Assembly (NCBI RefSeq): GCF_008728515.1
Contig: NC_044986.1
Span: 113,510,313-113,574,312, forward strand
Length of the DNA: 64,000 nt
Direction: 5' to 3'
Source of the DNA: Papio anubis
Lineage: Eukaryota > Chordata > Mammalia > Primates > Cercopithecidae
Position 1 is the stretch's first letter; the number at the start of each line of letters is the position of its first letter. Below are positions 32,341 to 43,620 of the stretch, in pieces. A program made the position numbers and the translations under genes. The notes below the pieces were generated by a model, which saw only the letters and a program-made list of their open reading frames with translations, did no database searches and had not been told where the DNA came from.

Positions 32341-33109
32341 TATATAATTTTAAAAATAGGGAACAGATTGTGCAAACATACAACATGTGACCCAGAATGG
32401 TTTGATGTCTAAAAGAGGCTGACCACCTCGATGTGGCTGGAGGTGGTCTCAAAACCAAGCCCGCGGGCCATGGTTGAGCTTCACTGACCATGAGTGCTTT
32501 GCCTTTTGTGATTTGCATGCATTTCTGTTAAATGAGAGCAAATGTAAGCATTTTTGGATGATACCAGCAGAGCTGCAGAAATGAAAGAGCAGCTCCCCAG
32601 CCAGGAATGAGCAAGTAACAACTCTTCCCTGGCCGTTTGCTTGCCAGTGAAAATGTCTCATCTTCAGAAACTGCTTCTCTTAAAAATCAGCTCCTCCAGT
32701 ACTGAGAGTAGCTTCAGATAGGGGTGGGCAGGGGGCAGCAGGAAGTAGTAATTTTCAGCATGTACCACTTCCTAGGAACAGAGACTTTAAAGAAAATCAG
32801 CTTCCTTGGAACATTTGTCCTCCTTCATTGCAGTTCTTTAGTAATTTCTGAGTCTGGGATTTTTCTGAACAGAACATCTTGTGAAATACAGAGTTGCTGG
32901 TATTCTGACATAAACCCTCTTTTTAAATGCCCTTTGCAGTAGGGACCTGCTAGGGTAACTCTGATGTGCCAAACCTCAGAGCCAAGGGGAAAGAACAAGA
33001 GCAAATGACACTGAAAGCAAGCTCAAGTTCTTTGCCAGTTATAATATGCTAAAAAGCACAACCGCAAGCTGATCCTTCTCGAGAGCCCTTAGGGAGGCTG
33101 TGTAGCCTG
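32341..33109. other. Unique stretch without recognised gene
   Basis: About 770 bases. Frames of 70-81 codons occur on both strands, none recognised. Confidence 0.45.
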
Positions 33110-33640
33110 TACAGACCATTTACCATTTTCTCCAGCACTTTCTGTCTCATTTTAGGTCACTGAATACTTTATTTCTTGCTGCGGAGTTAATTATGCACGT
33201 CTTTACCTCTCAACTGGAGTTCTTTAGGGCTGGGTCTCAGACTTTTATTTTTCATTTTTAGAGGTAGTATCTCACTCTGTCTCCCAGGCTGGAGTGCAGT
33301 TGTACCATCACAGCTCACTGCAGCCTCGACCTCCTGGGCTCAAGCGATCCTCCTCCCTCAGCCTTCCCAGTAGCTCGGACTGCAGGTGCATGTCACCATG
33401 CCTGGCTACTTTTTAAGTGTTTGCGGAGATGGGTCTACAAAAATCTAGCTGTGTTGCCCAGGCCGATCTTGAACTCCTGGCCTCAAGTGATCCTCCCGCC
33501 TCGGCCTCACAGAACGTTGGTATTACAGGCGTGAGCCACTGTGCCTGGCCCTGGGTCTCAGTTTTTCTGCTTTTCCCCTTAGCACCTAGGAGAGTACTTT
33601 ATTCATAGTTACTGTTCCATAATTAGTGTTGAATGAATGC
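33110..33640 (+). mobile_element. L2 3' end split by an AluJ
   Basis: Left part to 33240 ('ctgaatactttatttcttgc', 'ctcaactggagttctttag'). Right part 33562-33640 ends in 'gttgaatgaatg', the L2 terminus. Confidence 0.65.
33241..33550 (-). mobile_element. AluJ SINE inside L2
   Basis: The target repeat ctgggtctcag lies at 33230-33240 and 33551-33561. The Alu is diverged, with a small insertion 'ctacaaaaatctagctg'. Confidence 0.93.
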
Positions 33641-33754
33641 ACTTGAACAAAACACGATGTGATTTGTTTCGTTTTCCAGATCAGCTTATAATGAATTCTG
33701 TGTGTCTAACTGGGCAGACATAAAGCTGCCGCCTGTAGAATAAAAGAGCCATCC

Positions 33755-33930
33755 ATGATTAGAATCATAGAAGCAGAAAATTTTAGAACTACAAAGGACT
33801 TGAGATGTTAATTCAGTCTATTTGTTTTGGAGATGAACAATTAGAGTTCACGGAGATCAAGTGACACGCCCAAGGTCGAAGAGCTGGTGACACATGGACC
33901 AGCCGTCCACGTACTTAGACAATAACTGCT
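33755..33930 (-). mobile_element. MIR-like or related ancient SINE
   Basis: 'gattagaatcatagaagc' followed by 'aagtgacacgcccaaggtcg' and 'agagctggtgacac' resembles the element at 10385-10560. Confidence 0.5.
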
Positions 33931-34144
33931 TCCATGAGAGCTGACGTTGCTGACAATTGTTGTAGCTACCTACTGTGGTGCATTTCAATTTCATCAATCT
34001 TTATGCCTCCGATTTTCCTTGGGGAATATAGGTAACCGATTTTTAATTTTATCTTCTCTGATTTTGTGGCTCATTCGTTTCTTTGTTTTTCCTCTGTCTG
34101 CTTTCTAAAATTTCTTATGCCACTTTCAAGAAAGCTGATTGGAA

Positions 34145-34605
34145 CAGTCTGTTCTCCCCGTGTTAGACACAGAGGGGTTGGGGACAGAGATTGATGATTC
34201 TAGTGGGCAATGGCCAGATCTTATATAAAAGTGGAGTTCTGACTTACCATCTGCAGCCGCCAGTCCAGGAAACCAACCAATAACCCCTGTAGCAATTGGC
34301 CCGGCATGCCCAGGATTTGATCAATTACTGGCAGCTGCCCTAATTTTTGTCGTGACTTCCAACTTAGGACCAAACAGAGAAGGCCAAATACTCTCCCCTA
34401 ACCGATCACCCGGATGGGCTGCTTTCGTTATCCCCCTGCGGCACCCACCAACAGCCACCACCCAGAGCCTTCCCTTCTTTCTACTACAAAGTGTCACACT
34501 TCTCGGCCTGCCTTTGAGTCTCTACCGAACGCAGGTGACTGGCTCTGAATAAATAGCTTTGGCTTCCCTCATTTTGGTGGGCTTCACTTATTTCCACGTA
34601 GGAAA
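34145..34605 (+). mobile_element. Probable solo LTR of an endogenous retrovirus (ERV1-like)
   Basis: The layout is that of an LTR: a TATA box tatataaaa at 34222-34230, a CCAATAA motif at about 34276, and a poly(A) signal aataaa at 34548-34553 followed by 'gtgggcttcacttatttcc'. I do not recall the family name, and no internal retroviral sequence adjoins it. The left boundary is uncertain. Confidence 0.55.
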
Positions 34606-34689
34606 AGACCCAGGAAGAAGGCCAGCCCTGCTCACTTTACTGTTCTCTCTGTTTATGTTCATGTAGACAGCTCTACATCTAAATACTGG

Positions 34690-34996
34690 ATTTTTGTTTG
34701 TTTGTTTGTTTTGAGATGGAGTCTCACCCTGTCACCCAGGCTGGAGTTTAGTGGCAGGATCTCGGCTCACTGCAACCTCTGCCTCCCGGGTTCAAGTGCT
34801 TCTCCTGCCTCAGCCTCCCTAGTAGCTAGGAATACAGGCGCGGACCACCCTGCCTGGCTAATTTTTTATATTTTTAGTGGAGACGGGGTTTCACCATGTT
34901 GGCCAGGATGATCTTGAACTCCTGACCTTGTGATCCACCCCTCCTTAGCCTCCCAAAGTGTTAGGATTACAGGTGCGGGCCACCGCACGTGGCCAT
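34690..34996 (-). mobile_element. AluS-type SINE
   Basis: A full minus-strand Alu with a (TTTG)n tail at its left end. Confidence 0.93.
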
Positions 34997-35040
34997 TTTT
35001 TTTGTGTGTGCCAATTTGTCTTTTCTTAATTTTAAAAGGA

Positions 35041-35175
35041 AATATGAAAATGCCCCCGTCGATTGCTTGGCTGAAATTGACCTGCGCTCTGTTGGTGGCG
35101 TTCTCCAGACCTGGTCACCCGAGACAGGAAAGGAGGTTGGGCCGGCTTGGAGTCCGCACCTGAGCGTTTTCTAAA
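35041..35175. other. CpG-dense unique segment
   Basis: Nine CpG sites fall in about 140 bases, far above the surrounding density. On the plus strand a pyrimidine tract 'tcttttcttaattttaaaag' precedes it. Two overlapping frames stay open (37 codons from an ATG at 35050, and a longer one ending 'HLSVF'). I recognise neither product. Confidence 0.35.
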
Positions 35176-35639
35176 TGCTCGTAAAACTTTCATTTCATTA
35201 TCTCCCTGCAATCTCCCAAGAAGGAGGAAGTCAGGCACCTTCTATCTTTCTTCTTTCCGGAATCCATTCTTTTTTCTTATTTTGAAGATGAGGATTTTTC
35301 TTATTTTCCAGTATTTCTCAATATAGATAGAAAGTCTGAAAAATTAAGTTTCATGATTTGCCAGCCAAAGGTATTTTTCTTTTAAATGTCAATAATGAAC
35401 TTTAATTAAAGTGATGACATTGTCTTGTTTTAGAGACTGTTTTATGTGTAAGAAATGACATGGCCAGCATGATATTTAGGGGGGTAGGGGACAGGGATTT
35501 AGGCCTCCCCAAGTGTCTGTCAGCCCACCAACCCCCCATTCTCTGATGTCCCCAGCTGATGTTTTCTCAATTTTAGGTGAAGGCGCCGCAGATGCAGTGT
35601 CATGCCCCTTATTTCCAAACATACTGAAATCACAAGTCC
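35176..35639. other. No recognised content
   Basis: About 460 bases of unique-looking sequence with a short G-rich patch at 35480-35495. Confidence 0.45.
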
Positions 35640-35745
35640 CTTTGGTATAAAAGAATTAATGTACGTGAAGTGCTCCGAACACAGCCACAGCCTGGTCCAT
35701 AGTAATAGTTCAATGCCGGCCCACTGCTACTGTTTCTCCTGTGGC
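35640..35745 (+). mobile_element. MIR 3' part
   Basis: 'gtgaagtgctccgaacacag' and 'gcctggtccatagtaatagt' follow the MIR tail. Confidence 0.55.
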
Positions 35746-35799
35746 TACTAATACTAACACTACTCATTATTAGGCAGAAATCCTGTAGCAGCTACTTTC

Positions 35800-36277
35800 T
35801 CTCAGTCATGTTTGCCTTAGTCCTTAGAATCTTTTCATATGCCAGTTTCCTTTCTAAGAGTCCTCTGCTTAAAATCTCTCTTGTTCTCTCCTTTTCCTGG
35901 CTCCCTCCTCTTCATCTTTCAGATACCTCTTAAATGTCACTTTCTCGGGGAAGTCTTCCTAAACTCTAGTCCGAATTAGGGTTCCTATTTTCCTCCTTCA
36001 GACCAGGGATCAGTGAATGTTTTCTATAAGGGATCCAACAGTAAATGTTTTAGACTTTGCAGGCCACGTAGGCAACTACTCAACTCTGATGTAGTCTAAA
36101 AGCAGCCAGAGATGATATGTAAATGAATGTGTGGGCTGAGTTCCAATAAAACTTTATACCAGTTGTAGTTTAACGAACCTGTTTTAGAGCACTCTTTACT
36201 TTTTCTGCACAGTGTGATTATGTGATTACGTGATGATCAATCTCCCTCTGGACTGAAGCTTCTTAAAGATAAGACCC
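35800..36277 (+). mobile_element. L2 fragment split by an hAT fossil
   Basis: 'cttcatctttcagatacctc', 'aaatgtcactttctcggg' and 'gaagtcttcctaaactc' are L2. The L2 appears to continue after 36182 with 'ctctggactgaagcttctt'. Confidence 0.65.
36003..36182. mobile_element. Short hAT-type DNA transposon fossil
   Basis: 'tagactttgcaggccacgta', 'gcaactactcaactctg' and 'ttccaataaaactttatacc' belong to a common MER-series non-autonomous hAT. I do not fix the family number. Confidence 0.7.
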
Positions 36278-36578
36278 AAGGCCTTGTGCACTGGCTCACG
36301 CCTGTAATCCCAGCACTTTGGGAGGCCAAGGTGGGTGGATCACTTGAGGTCAGGAGTTTAAGACCAGTCTGGTCAACATGGTGAAACCCTGTCTCTACTG
36401 AAAATACAAAAATTAGCCAGGCATGGTGGTGGGCGCCTGTAATCCCAGCTACTCGGGAGGCTGAGGCATGAGAATCTGTTGAACCTGGGAGGCAGAGGTT
36501 GCGATGAGCCGAGATTGCGCCATTGTACTCCAGCCTGGGCAACAAGAGCGAAACTCCATCTCAAAAAATAAACAAACA
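36278..36578 (+). mobile_element. AluS-type SINE
   Basis: A full Alu with an AAAC-type tail. It sits against the L2 fragment. Confidence 0.93.
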
Positions 36579-36589
36579 AAAATCAGAAT

Positions 36590-36685
36590 TCACCACTATA
36601 AACTTCATCCTGTTTAACCAAAAACCACTTGTACCCCAAAATCTATTGGAATTTTTTAAATTAATAAATTGTGAATAAACAAAAT
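36590..36685 (+). mobile_element. L1 3'-terminal fragment
   Basis: 'accaaaaaccacttgtaccc' and 'caaaatctattggaattttt' match the last bases of an L1 3' end. Only about 90 bases are present. Confidence 0.55.
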
Positions 36686-36748
36686 ACCATCCCTCATGAC
36701 CTGTGGCCTTTATTCTTCCTCTCCTCTCCACTAAATCTATTTCTTTCT

Positions 36749-36820
36749 GGACTTACCTGTCCTCCCAAGTTTGGACTTACCTGTCCTCCCAAGTTTGGGC
36801 TTACCTGTCCTCCCAAGTTT
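36749..36820 (+). repeat. 24-bp tandem repeat, three copies
   Basis: The units ggacttacctgtcctcccaa... start at 36749, 36773 and 36797; only the third differs (one base). Because 24 is a multiple of three, the 65-codon frame over it reads an 8-residue repeat (WTYLSSQV). No coding function is implied. Confidence 0.95.
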
Positions 36821-36907
36821 GGGCCACTCAACTTGTAATGTCTGCCCTTGGTCAGGCAGTTTTTGTGCTGGATTGGAAGTTGCGTTGCCTTCTTCTCTAA
36901 TTAAAAC

Positions 36908-37192
36908 ACGGCCAAGCGCGGTGGCTCACGCCTGTAATCTCAGCACTTTGGAAGGCCAAGGTGGTGGATCACTTGAGGTCAGGAGTTTGAGACCAGCCTG
37001 ACCAAAGTGGTGAAACCCCGTCTCTACTAAATATAAAAAATTAGCCTGGTGTGGTAGCACATGCCTGTAATCCCAGCTATTTGGGAGGCCGAGGCAGGAG
37101 AATCACTTGAGCCTTGGAGTCTGAGGTTGCAGTGAGCCAAGATCGTGCCGTTGCACTCTAGCCTGGACAACAAGGCGAGACTCCATCTTAAA
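36908..37192 (+). mobile_element. AluS-type SINE without a poly-A tail
   Basis: A full Alu ending 'ccatcttaaagacacaatc' with almost no A tail. Confidence 0.92.
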
Positions 37193-37809
37193 GACACAAT
37201 CATGGGAGTGAAGTTCTGTCATTATAAGAGGTGAGCTCAGCTTAAGAGCATAATGACATTCACATTACAGGGAGGAACACTGGACATGTCAAATTCTCAT
37301 TGCTGTGATTTGGGGAAAGAAAAAATAACAGCCACCACCTAGCAACCCTACCGTATCTCAAGATGTGGTAATTTCTCTTATACAAAACAAGTTTGTTTTG
37401 TTCAATCACATTTAAGCCTATAGGTGTGATCCTTGTTTTTATAGGCAGCTAATTTTGAAGTGACATTTTGGGACGGGTTAATTTCACTTGTATTTTTCTT
37501 GCTTTTTGAATGCCTTGCTGTTGAGGCTGTCAGTGCTTGGCCTCCACCAGAGCCAAGAGTCAGACAGAATGTGGAACCACCCACCAAGTGGGCCAATGAC
37601 AATGGGCTCTGCGTGTCTGTCCCTTCTCGTTTCCTGCTGTAAACTTTCAGGGAGTCAGTGAACTCAAGCGTTTCTGTCAGATATAGAAACATTTCCCATG
37701 GTTGGAAAGTTAAAGGCTAGTTTAGGTTACAGGCAGTTTTTCTGCTGGAAAATACATAGTTTTCAGACACTTCCTTTTGTGGTAATAAACAAAAACAAAA
37801 TCAAGAAAC
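37193..37809. other. No recognised content
   Basis: About 620 bases. The 96-codon minus frame at 37402-37692 is unrecognised. An aataaa lies near 37786. Confidence 0.45.
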
Positions 37810-38010
37810 TGTTTCCGGGAGGTTGAACGTGTGGTTCTCATCCCCTTGGCCTCCTCCGGTGTTCAAGTCCCAGGAAGTGGTTGACTTAGGCGGGGCAGCC
37901 ACGTTGCAGCCAGGCCCAGGCTGCAGGAAGGAATGGAGTATATAGGTCAGCGTCTGCTTGAGGAAAGCAGAAATGATTCCAGCTTGTTTAAGCACAGGGT
38001 GATGAGAATT
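37810..38010 (+). promoter_or_regulatory. Possible regulatory segment (ETS sites, TATA-like box)
   Basis: The ETS-like core caggaagtgg lies at 37871-37880 and tatatagg at 37939-37946, with 'ggaatgg' just upstream. No open reading frame of note follows. This is motif-level evidence only. Confidence 0.2.
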
Positions 38011-38095
38011 TCAAGTGCTGACACAGACAGTGAAAGGCTGGGAAGGAGACTCACTCCATGCTGAGGTTCCAGGAATGATCTTCAAGGTGATTCTG

Positions 38096-38391
38096 GGGAA
38101 GACCGAGTGTGGTGCCTCATGCCTGTAATCCCAACACTCTGGGAAGTCGAAGAGGGCAGATCATCTGAGGTCAGGAGTTCAAGACCATCCTGGCCGACAT
38201 GGTGAAACTCCGTCTCTACTAAAAATACAAAAATTAGCCAGACGTGGTGGCACATGCCTTCAATCCCAGCTACTCTGGAGGTTGAGGCAGGAGAATTGCT
38301 TGCATCTGGGAGGCGGAGGTTGTGGTGAGCCGAGATCACACCATCGCACTCCAGCCTGGGCGACAAGAGTGAAACCCCATCTAAAATAAAA
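38096..38391 (+). mobile_element. AluS-type SINE
   Basis: A full but diverged Alu. The flanks aaggtgattct and aaggtggtttt suggest the target repeat. Confidence 0.9.
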
Positions 38392-39194
38392 AAAGGTGGT
38401 TTTAGGAGAGATTCTCTTTTTGCTAAAGCTAGGAACTTGAGGAGTTCTCAGAATGTGGGCAGTCACTAAGATGCTGCTGGCTTGTGGAATACACCTTCCC
38501 CCAATTCTAGACTCATGAACTCGAGCCTGGTCCCTAGGACCTTTGCATCTGAGGTGGGGTGATTGATCCAGGCCCATCTTGAATGTCTTGATTGTATCTT
38601 TGCATTTGCATTTTGTAAGTCAAGTCCAATGTGCGTGCTCTGGGCCGTGGCTCTTCTGTCAATAGGTGGTTCCGTCCCCTACCCCTTGACCATGTTTCCA
38701 GGGTGTGAGTGTTCAGCTGCCCACTTTCTGGTCCCACCCAGAGACCACTGCCACCTGAGGAAGCGTGACATTAGATAGCAAATTTAAAAAATACTGTGAC
38801 AGGCAAATAAAGAGACCACAGAAGAAAGGGGATAGTGTTTCCTCCTGGTTTTTGAACAAGGCGCCTGGCATTTCTGTTTTGCATGGGGCTGTGAAAGCCG
38901 CGTAGCCAACTCCGAACGCATCTCATCGCTTCCTACTGTGATAGCAGCTTCTGCCTTCCCTCCTTTTCATGGCTAAGTCTTTGCCTAGGGGAGAGTCGGG
39001 CCACACATGGAATCCAGCTACAGGGGAGTCTGGGAATGGAGTTGTTTGGGTTTTGTCTTCTGGCAAGCAGTAAGACACACTAAAAGGGGTGGAGATGAGA
39101 GAGCTCATCAGTCCTAAAAAGGGACACAGCCCAGGAAGGCCCAAGAAGGGGAAGCAAGAAGTGAGGAGAGTGTGGGCATTTGGAGGAGGGGTTG
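38392..39194. other. Unique stretch without recognised gene
   Basis: About 800 bases. Short frames on both strands, none recognised. Confidence 0.45.
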
Positions 39195-39600
39195 AGTTGA
39201 TCCGCCTTTAAAAGAAAAACTGTAGACAAAATAAATGTTGTAGAATTTATTTGAGCATTAAAGGATTCATGAATTGGGCAGCACTCACGACCAGAAGAGG
39301 TTCAGAGATCTAGACTTCAGCAGCATGAGCAATGGGCTTCTATAGGCTGAACTTGGCAGCAAAGTAAAGCATTTATTTGATTGGCTCCAGCTAGCAGTTT
39401 GCCTTATTTGGGTATGATCTGGTGGGAGGTCCCCAGTTAGAGGTTAGTTGGCAGTTTCTGATTGGTTAGGCTTACATTTCACTTTACCGTTTATATTGGG
39501 CTTCAGTTGGCTTACCTAGGAACCCAAGGTGCTGGAGTCATCTCAGCCTAGTGGCTTCCCAGTTAGATATTTTTAACACCCCAAATCTGTTAGTTTGAGC
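39195..39600. mobile_element. Probable old LTR or unclassified repeat
   Basis: 'gaatttatttgagcattaaa' and 'gaattgggcagcactcacg' with 'ttctataggctgaac' resemble an old LTR family seen in reverse. I cannot name it. Confidence 0.4.
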
Positions 39601-39654
39601 TACTCCTAGTACTGATTTCTAGGTAGAGAGTCCATCTGAAACCTGAGGATGACA

Positions 39655-39810
39655 GGTGCTCAAACTTAGGGAGCACTGGAGGAGCTTGTCTAAAATCAAG
39701 GTTTCTGGGTCCCTACCCTCAAAGATTTGGATGCTGCCTAAATCCCATGGTGGGGTCTAGAATTTAAATGGATAGGTTCCTCTGGAGATACTGTGTTCAC
39801 TGTGCTTCTG
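39655..39810 (+). mobile_element. MER5-like hAT fossil
   Basis: 'gtgctcaaacttagggagc', 'tttctgggtccctaccctc' and 'ggttcctctggagatactg' follow MER5 order at high divergence. Confidence 0.55.
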
Positions 39811-40054
39811 ATCACTAGTGTTACTCCTCCTGTCCTCCAGTCCCCCTTTCCCACCCACATTTTTTTTTAGACCTGGTCATTTTTTCCCCCTTTTCTGCAT
39901 TTTTCTTGTGGTTGTTTCAGGTGTCTTTATCAACATTCCCACTGGTTTAGAGATGGCAAGCAAAATTCCTCTCTTTGCTTTGAACACTCTAGTGAAACCT
40001 AGAATACTCAAGGTAAATGCTAAGATGAGGCTGTTCAGTTATCTCTGGAGCTCA

Positions 40055-40172
40055 GGGTCTAATTCATCCAACGTTTATCGAGCCCCTTCAAAGCACCCAT
40101 CATTGGGGATGGAAAATGAAAAATACACAGCCCCTGCCCTGTAGGAGCTTGTGGCCTTGTGGGGGAAGCTTA
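40055..40172 (-). mobile_element. L2 3' end
   Basis: 'aattcatccaacgtttatcg', 'cccctgccctgtaggagctt' and 'ggccttgtgggggaagc' are the complement of an L2 end. Confidence 0.75.
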
Positions 40173-41454
40173 GCACTTCTGCCTCACTAGGTTTAAGCAG
40201 TTGGAGGAGCAGCATCTATTTGGAAAGAAGAAAAATGCTTTTGAAAAGTGCACTTGGTCTGTACGGTGGCTGCTCTTTGATTTCCTGAATGCAAGGGGTT
40301 GAACCGAACACACGTTGCCCTCCATGGTTGGGGAAGCATCCGTCACTCCCGTGGGAACGGAAACTTGACATCGAACTTCCAGGAATTGAGGCCAGGACCT
40401 TCTTGAGGCACTGTCTTGTGGTTCAGTTCTGCCTGCCCGGAGTCATTGGCCTTCGGGGCTGACCGTTTCGTCGCTGACTCCCACAGACACGCTGACCATC
40501 TGGAGGCTAAAGGATCTTTCTTCCTGGGAGGTCCCTCATGGTAGGGGCCGAAGGGAATGGTTGGGATTAGACCCTATGCAGAGGCACGTGCCTTTTCGTA
40601 GAGGAGCACATCCATGGCCCAGTTGTTCCCTCATTAAGGGCAATGGGGGAAGCTGGTTCCTTCTTGTGGATTGTAGCCTTCCAGACTTTAACTCCTTGCT
40701 TTATTCAGATCCTTGGCCAGGTCTTCTGTACTGGTCTCCTGGGCCACCCATCGGGCTGTCTCCACTTCCTACCATCAGCTGTTCACTCTGTCCAAAGATG
40801 AAGCAGCCCTGTATTTGCTGATGTGAGCTGCTTCCTTTATTTATGCTCTCACCAGATCTCTGGGAGGTGTACTCTACCATCAGAACACTCGGAGACAGTT
40901 ATCTGGACATAAAGTGTTGGTGCTGGCATCGTTATCAAATAATAACAGAAAACACATCAGCACCAAGTGCATCTATCCCTGTGCTAGATGAGATAAGGAA
41001 AAAACACATGCACAGTCCTGTCTTTGAAGAGCTGACATTAAAATGGACGATGCCATGAAACACACACATTTGTAAGTTACAGACATCCTCCTATGCAAGC
41101 ACTCTAGTCACGTTTGTTTGGTAAAGGATAATCACTTATTAGCTTCAGAAAGAACTCATTCATGCCTTGATTTTCAGTGTTGCCACAGGAAAGCAATAGC
41201 AGAACCTGGGTCCCTGCTGTGAAAATGAAAATACTTAAGGATGTTCAATTGCTTTTCTGTTATTCATGTGCATCCGTGGTAGGACATCATGGCAGAGCAG
41301 CTGCTCAGAGCGGGTGATTACGTGTGGGTTCCCGCTTCAGCGTGGGATTGTTTCATTTCCTACAGCTGTTCTCCAGCATGGTAAAATTTGGACGATGTCG
41401 ATAATTTTCCCATAAGGGGCTCTCAAGATACATCAGTTTGTGCTATCTAGAGTA
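40173..41454. other. Unique stretch, faint L2-like text
   Basis: About 1.3 kb. Around 40960-41040 'gcatctatccctgtgctaga' and 'gtcctgtctttgaagagctg' faintly follow L2 in reverse. The frames at 40561-40821 and 40843-41058 are unrecognised. Confidence 0.4.
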
Positions 41455-41580
41455 GTTTAAACTACTATTTCTTGAGTACTTAGTATGTACTGGGCAACAT
41501 TTTCCATATCTCAGGAAGCAGTCTCATTTTCAAAGGAGAATGGAATCCGTTTCAGGTCACACCACTTCCTGCAGATTCAG
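41455..41580 (-). mobile_element. MIR fragment
   Basis: 'actatttcttgagtacttag' and 'tatgtactgggcaac' match the start of a MIR complement. Confidence 0.6.
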
Positions 41581-42965
41581 GACACCACATAGATATTTTA
41601 AAACGCTGGGTGCTCCTTTCGAATTTGCCAGTCTGACAAGATGCTTGTCATAGAGCACCGCTGTCTGGGCTACAGGGATGCAGAAAGGACCGAAGGTCTG
41701 AAGGGAGGGAAAGGGCTCTGTGCTGGTGGGTTCCTGGAAAAGCCTTTACTTTGAGGTTGTCCATTGAGCTTGTGTAACCTGGAGGGGTAGAAGCAAAATT
41801 AAATGAACACGGGTCAACCTTTTAACGCGTATCTTGCAAATAACATGCTCCTGGCTCTATGTGCAATGCCTGGATATAACAAATCTATTTTTACAAAGCC
41901 TACAAAGACCAAAATACCTCGATGTGTGTGATGTGATGTAATCTCTGCATTTGGGGTGGGAGGTGAGTAGGGAAACTACTTTGGAATTAGCACGAATGTA
42001 CACAATTTCTGGGTAATGATGCACGAGAATGCTCAGGTATTCATAGAACTCAGAGAGGGCGTGTGATCTGCCCAGGATTTAGGAAAGGCCTTAGGTGTTT
42101 CTGGGAATTGTATGTTCATGTGTTCCTACAGCCAATAACTAGCATATAATGATCATCATTATTTATTGAACACTTATGCTGACTTAGTATCTTTTTTTGG
42201 GTTACTTGGAGCAGTCACTCTGTTTTCTTGAGTTGTAAACTTACGGTGAAGGTTTTGGGTTAAAGAGTTGTAATGGAAGTGATTCCCTGCTGCATCTTAT
42301 TTTGAGAGTCGAGGGGAGAAATTCGGTCCATTCTTTGAGGTGGGGTGCGGCTGCCTGTAGGTTCTGGTGGAATAAGGTGACTCCTGGAGCTGGAGGGGTG
42401 GGGTGGGGTGGATGAAGGAAGCATCTGGTTCGCTGGATCCTGGAAGGTTTTGTGACCTCATCGTGCCCACCTGGCATCACAGAGTAGGCAGTGCATTGCC
42501 TCACAGGAGAAACCCTCTGGGCTGAGACAGACATAAAGTAAGAAGAAAAGAGCCAGTCTTTGGTTCAGCAATGCATTCTTGTTGGTTTCTTATTGTCTCC
42601 TTTTAGACAAACCTATTCATGGTAGAAACACAGCAATGTGAACACGATCGGGAGAAGGGGAGGACCAGTCCTACCACTTTGGCCTTTGTGTCCTCTGTGA
42701 AGAGATGCTGGTGTTTTATGAGCATTTGTGAGCTCCTGGCATTTGGGTCATAGTACCCCTGCGCATCGGTATTCATGACTTTCCCACATGGGCCCCAGAG
42801 GAGGGCTTGCAGCCTCCCCAGTGCCCGCTTCTGGGGATGAGAAGAATTGCAGAATTGTATAAATCCCTTATCATCAGCTAGAGGATTGTTAAATGCACAC
42901 ATTAAGGCAAAAAAGCCTGCTATCAACAATTGGCTTTATTTTTTAAGAAAATACAGCAGAACAAG
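41581..42965. other. Repeat-poor 1.4 kb stretch with a G-rich patch
   Basis: Three runs of four G separated by single T (42395-42408, within ggaggggtggggtggggtgg) could form a G-quadruplex. Minus frames of 97 and 108 codons are unrecognised. Confidence 0.45.
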
Positions 42966-43120
42966 CAAGATGTGGTGGTGTGTTCCTGTATTCCCGGCTA
43001 CTCAGGAGGCTGAGGCAGGAGGATTACTTGAGCTCAGGAGTTGGAGGCTGCAGTGAGCTATGATTGTGCCACTGCACTCCAGTCTGGGCAGCAGAGTGGG
43101 ACGTTGGCTCAAAGTAAAGA
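42966..43120 (+). mobile_element. Alu right arm (AluJ/FRAM type)
   Basis: It starts near 'agcaagatgtggtggtgtg' and runs to 'ggcagcagagtggg' with a degenerate GA-rich tail. There is no left arm. Confidence 0.85.
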
Positions 43121-43620
43121 GAGAGAGGGAAGGAGGGTGGGAAGACAGAAATAGAACAGTAGAAGTTTGTCAAAATACCCAAACTGGAAGAAAGAAAAAA
43201 ACAGGAGAGATGCTCAAGGATATTTGACTCCAGCTCCCTGCTTCTTACATAGGAAGCTGGGTGGGTCCCCCTGTTTCTAGTTCGGCATTCCGTTTGAGAC
43301 GTCCTCAACTCAAGGGGGACTTCAGAAACAATGGAATGAAACAATAGGCCCTACATTTTCACTCAGAGCTCATGCTTTCTGTTGCCAGGCAGAACCTAGA
43401 AAGAGTTCCTACTCTGTAACCCACTCACACTTGGTTTGTTTTCACAAAATATAGAGGGGTCAGTGAACGCGTGTTTTGATTCCAAGGAAATTCCAAGCGC
43501 CTTGGTTTAGCAAATGTCGATTTGGTGACATGTCACTTTTCCTTTTTAGCAACCAAAAAGTCCGATAATGAAAGAAGTTTCTCTTTAATTTACTTAACCC
43601 TGCAAAATGTTTGCTCAGAT
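43121..43620. other. No recognised content
   Basis: About 500 bases of unique-looking sequence. Confidence 0.45.

Noticed and set aside
42394..42411. Strong G-quadruplex
   Set aside because: Only three runs of four G; the fourth run has two G, so stability is doubtful.
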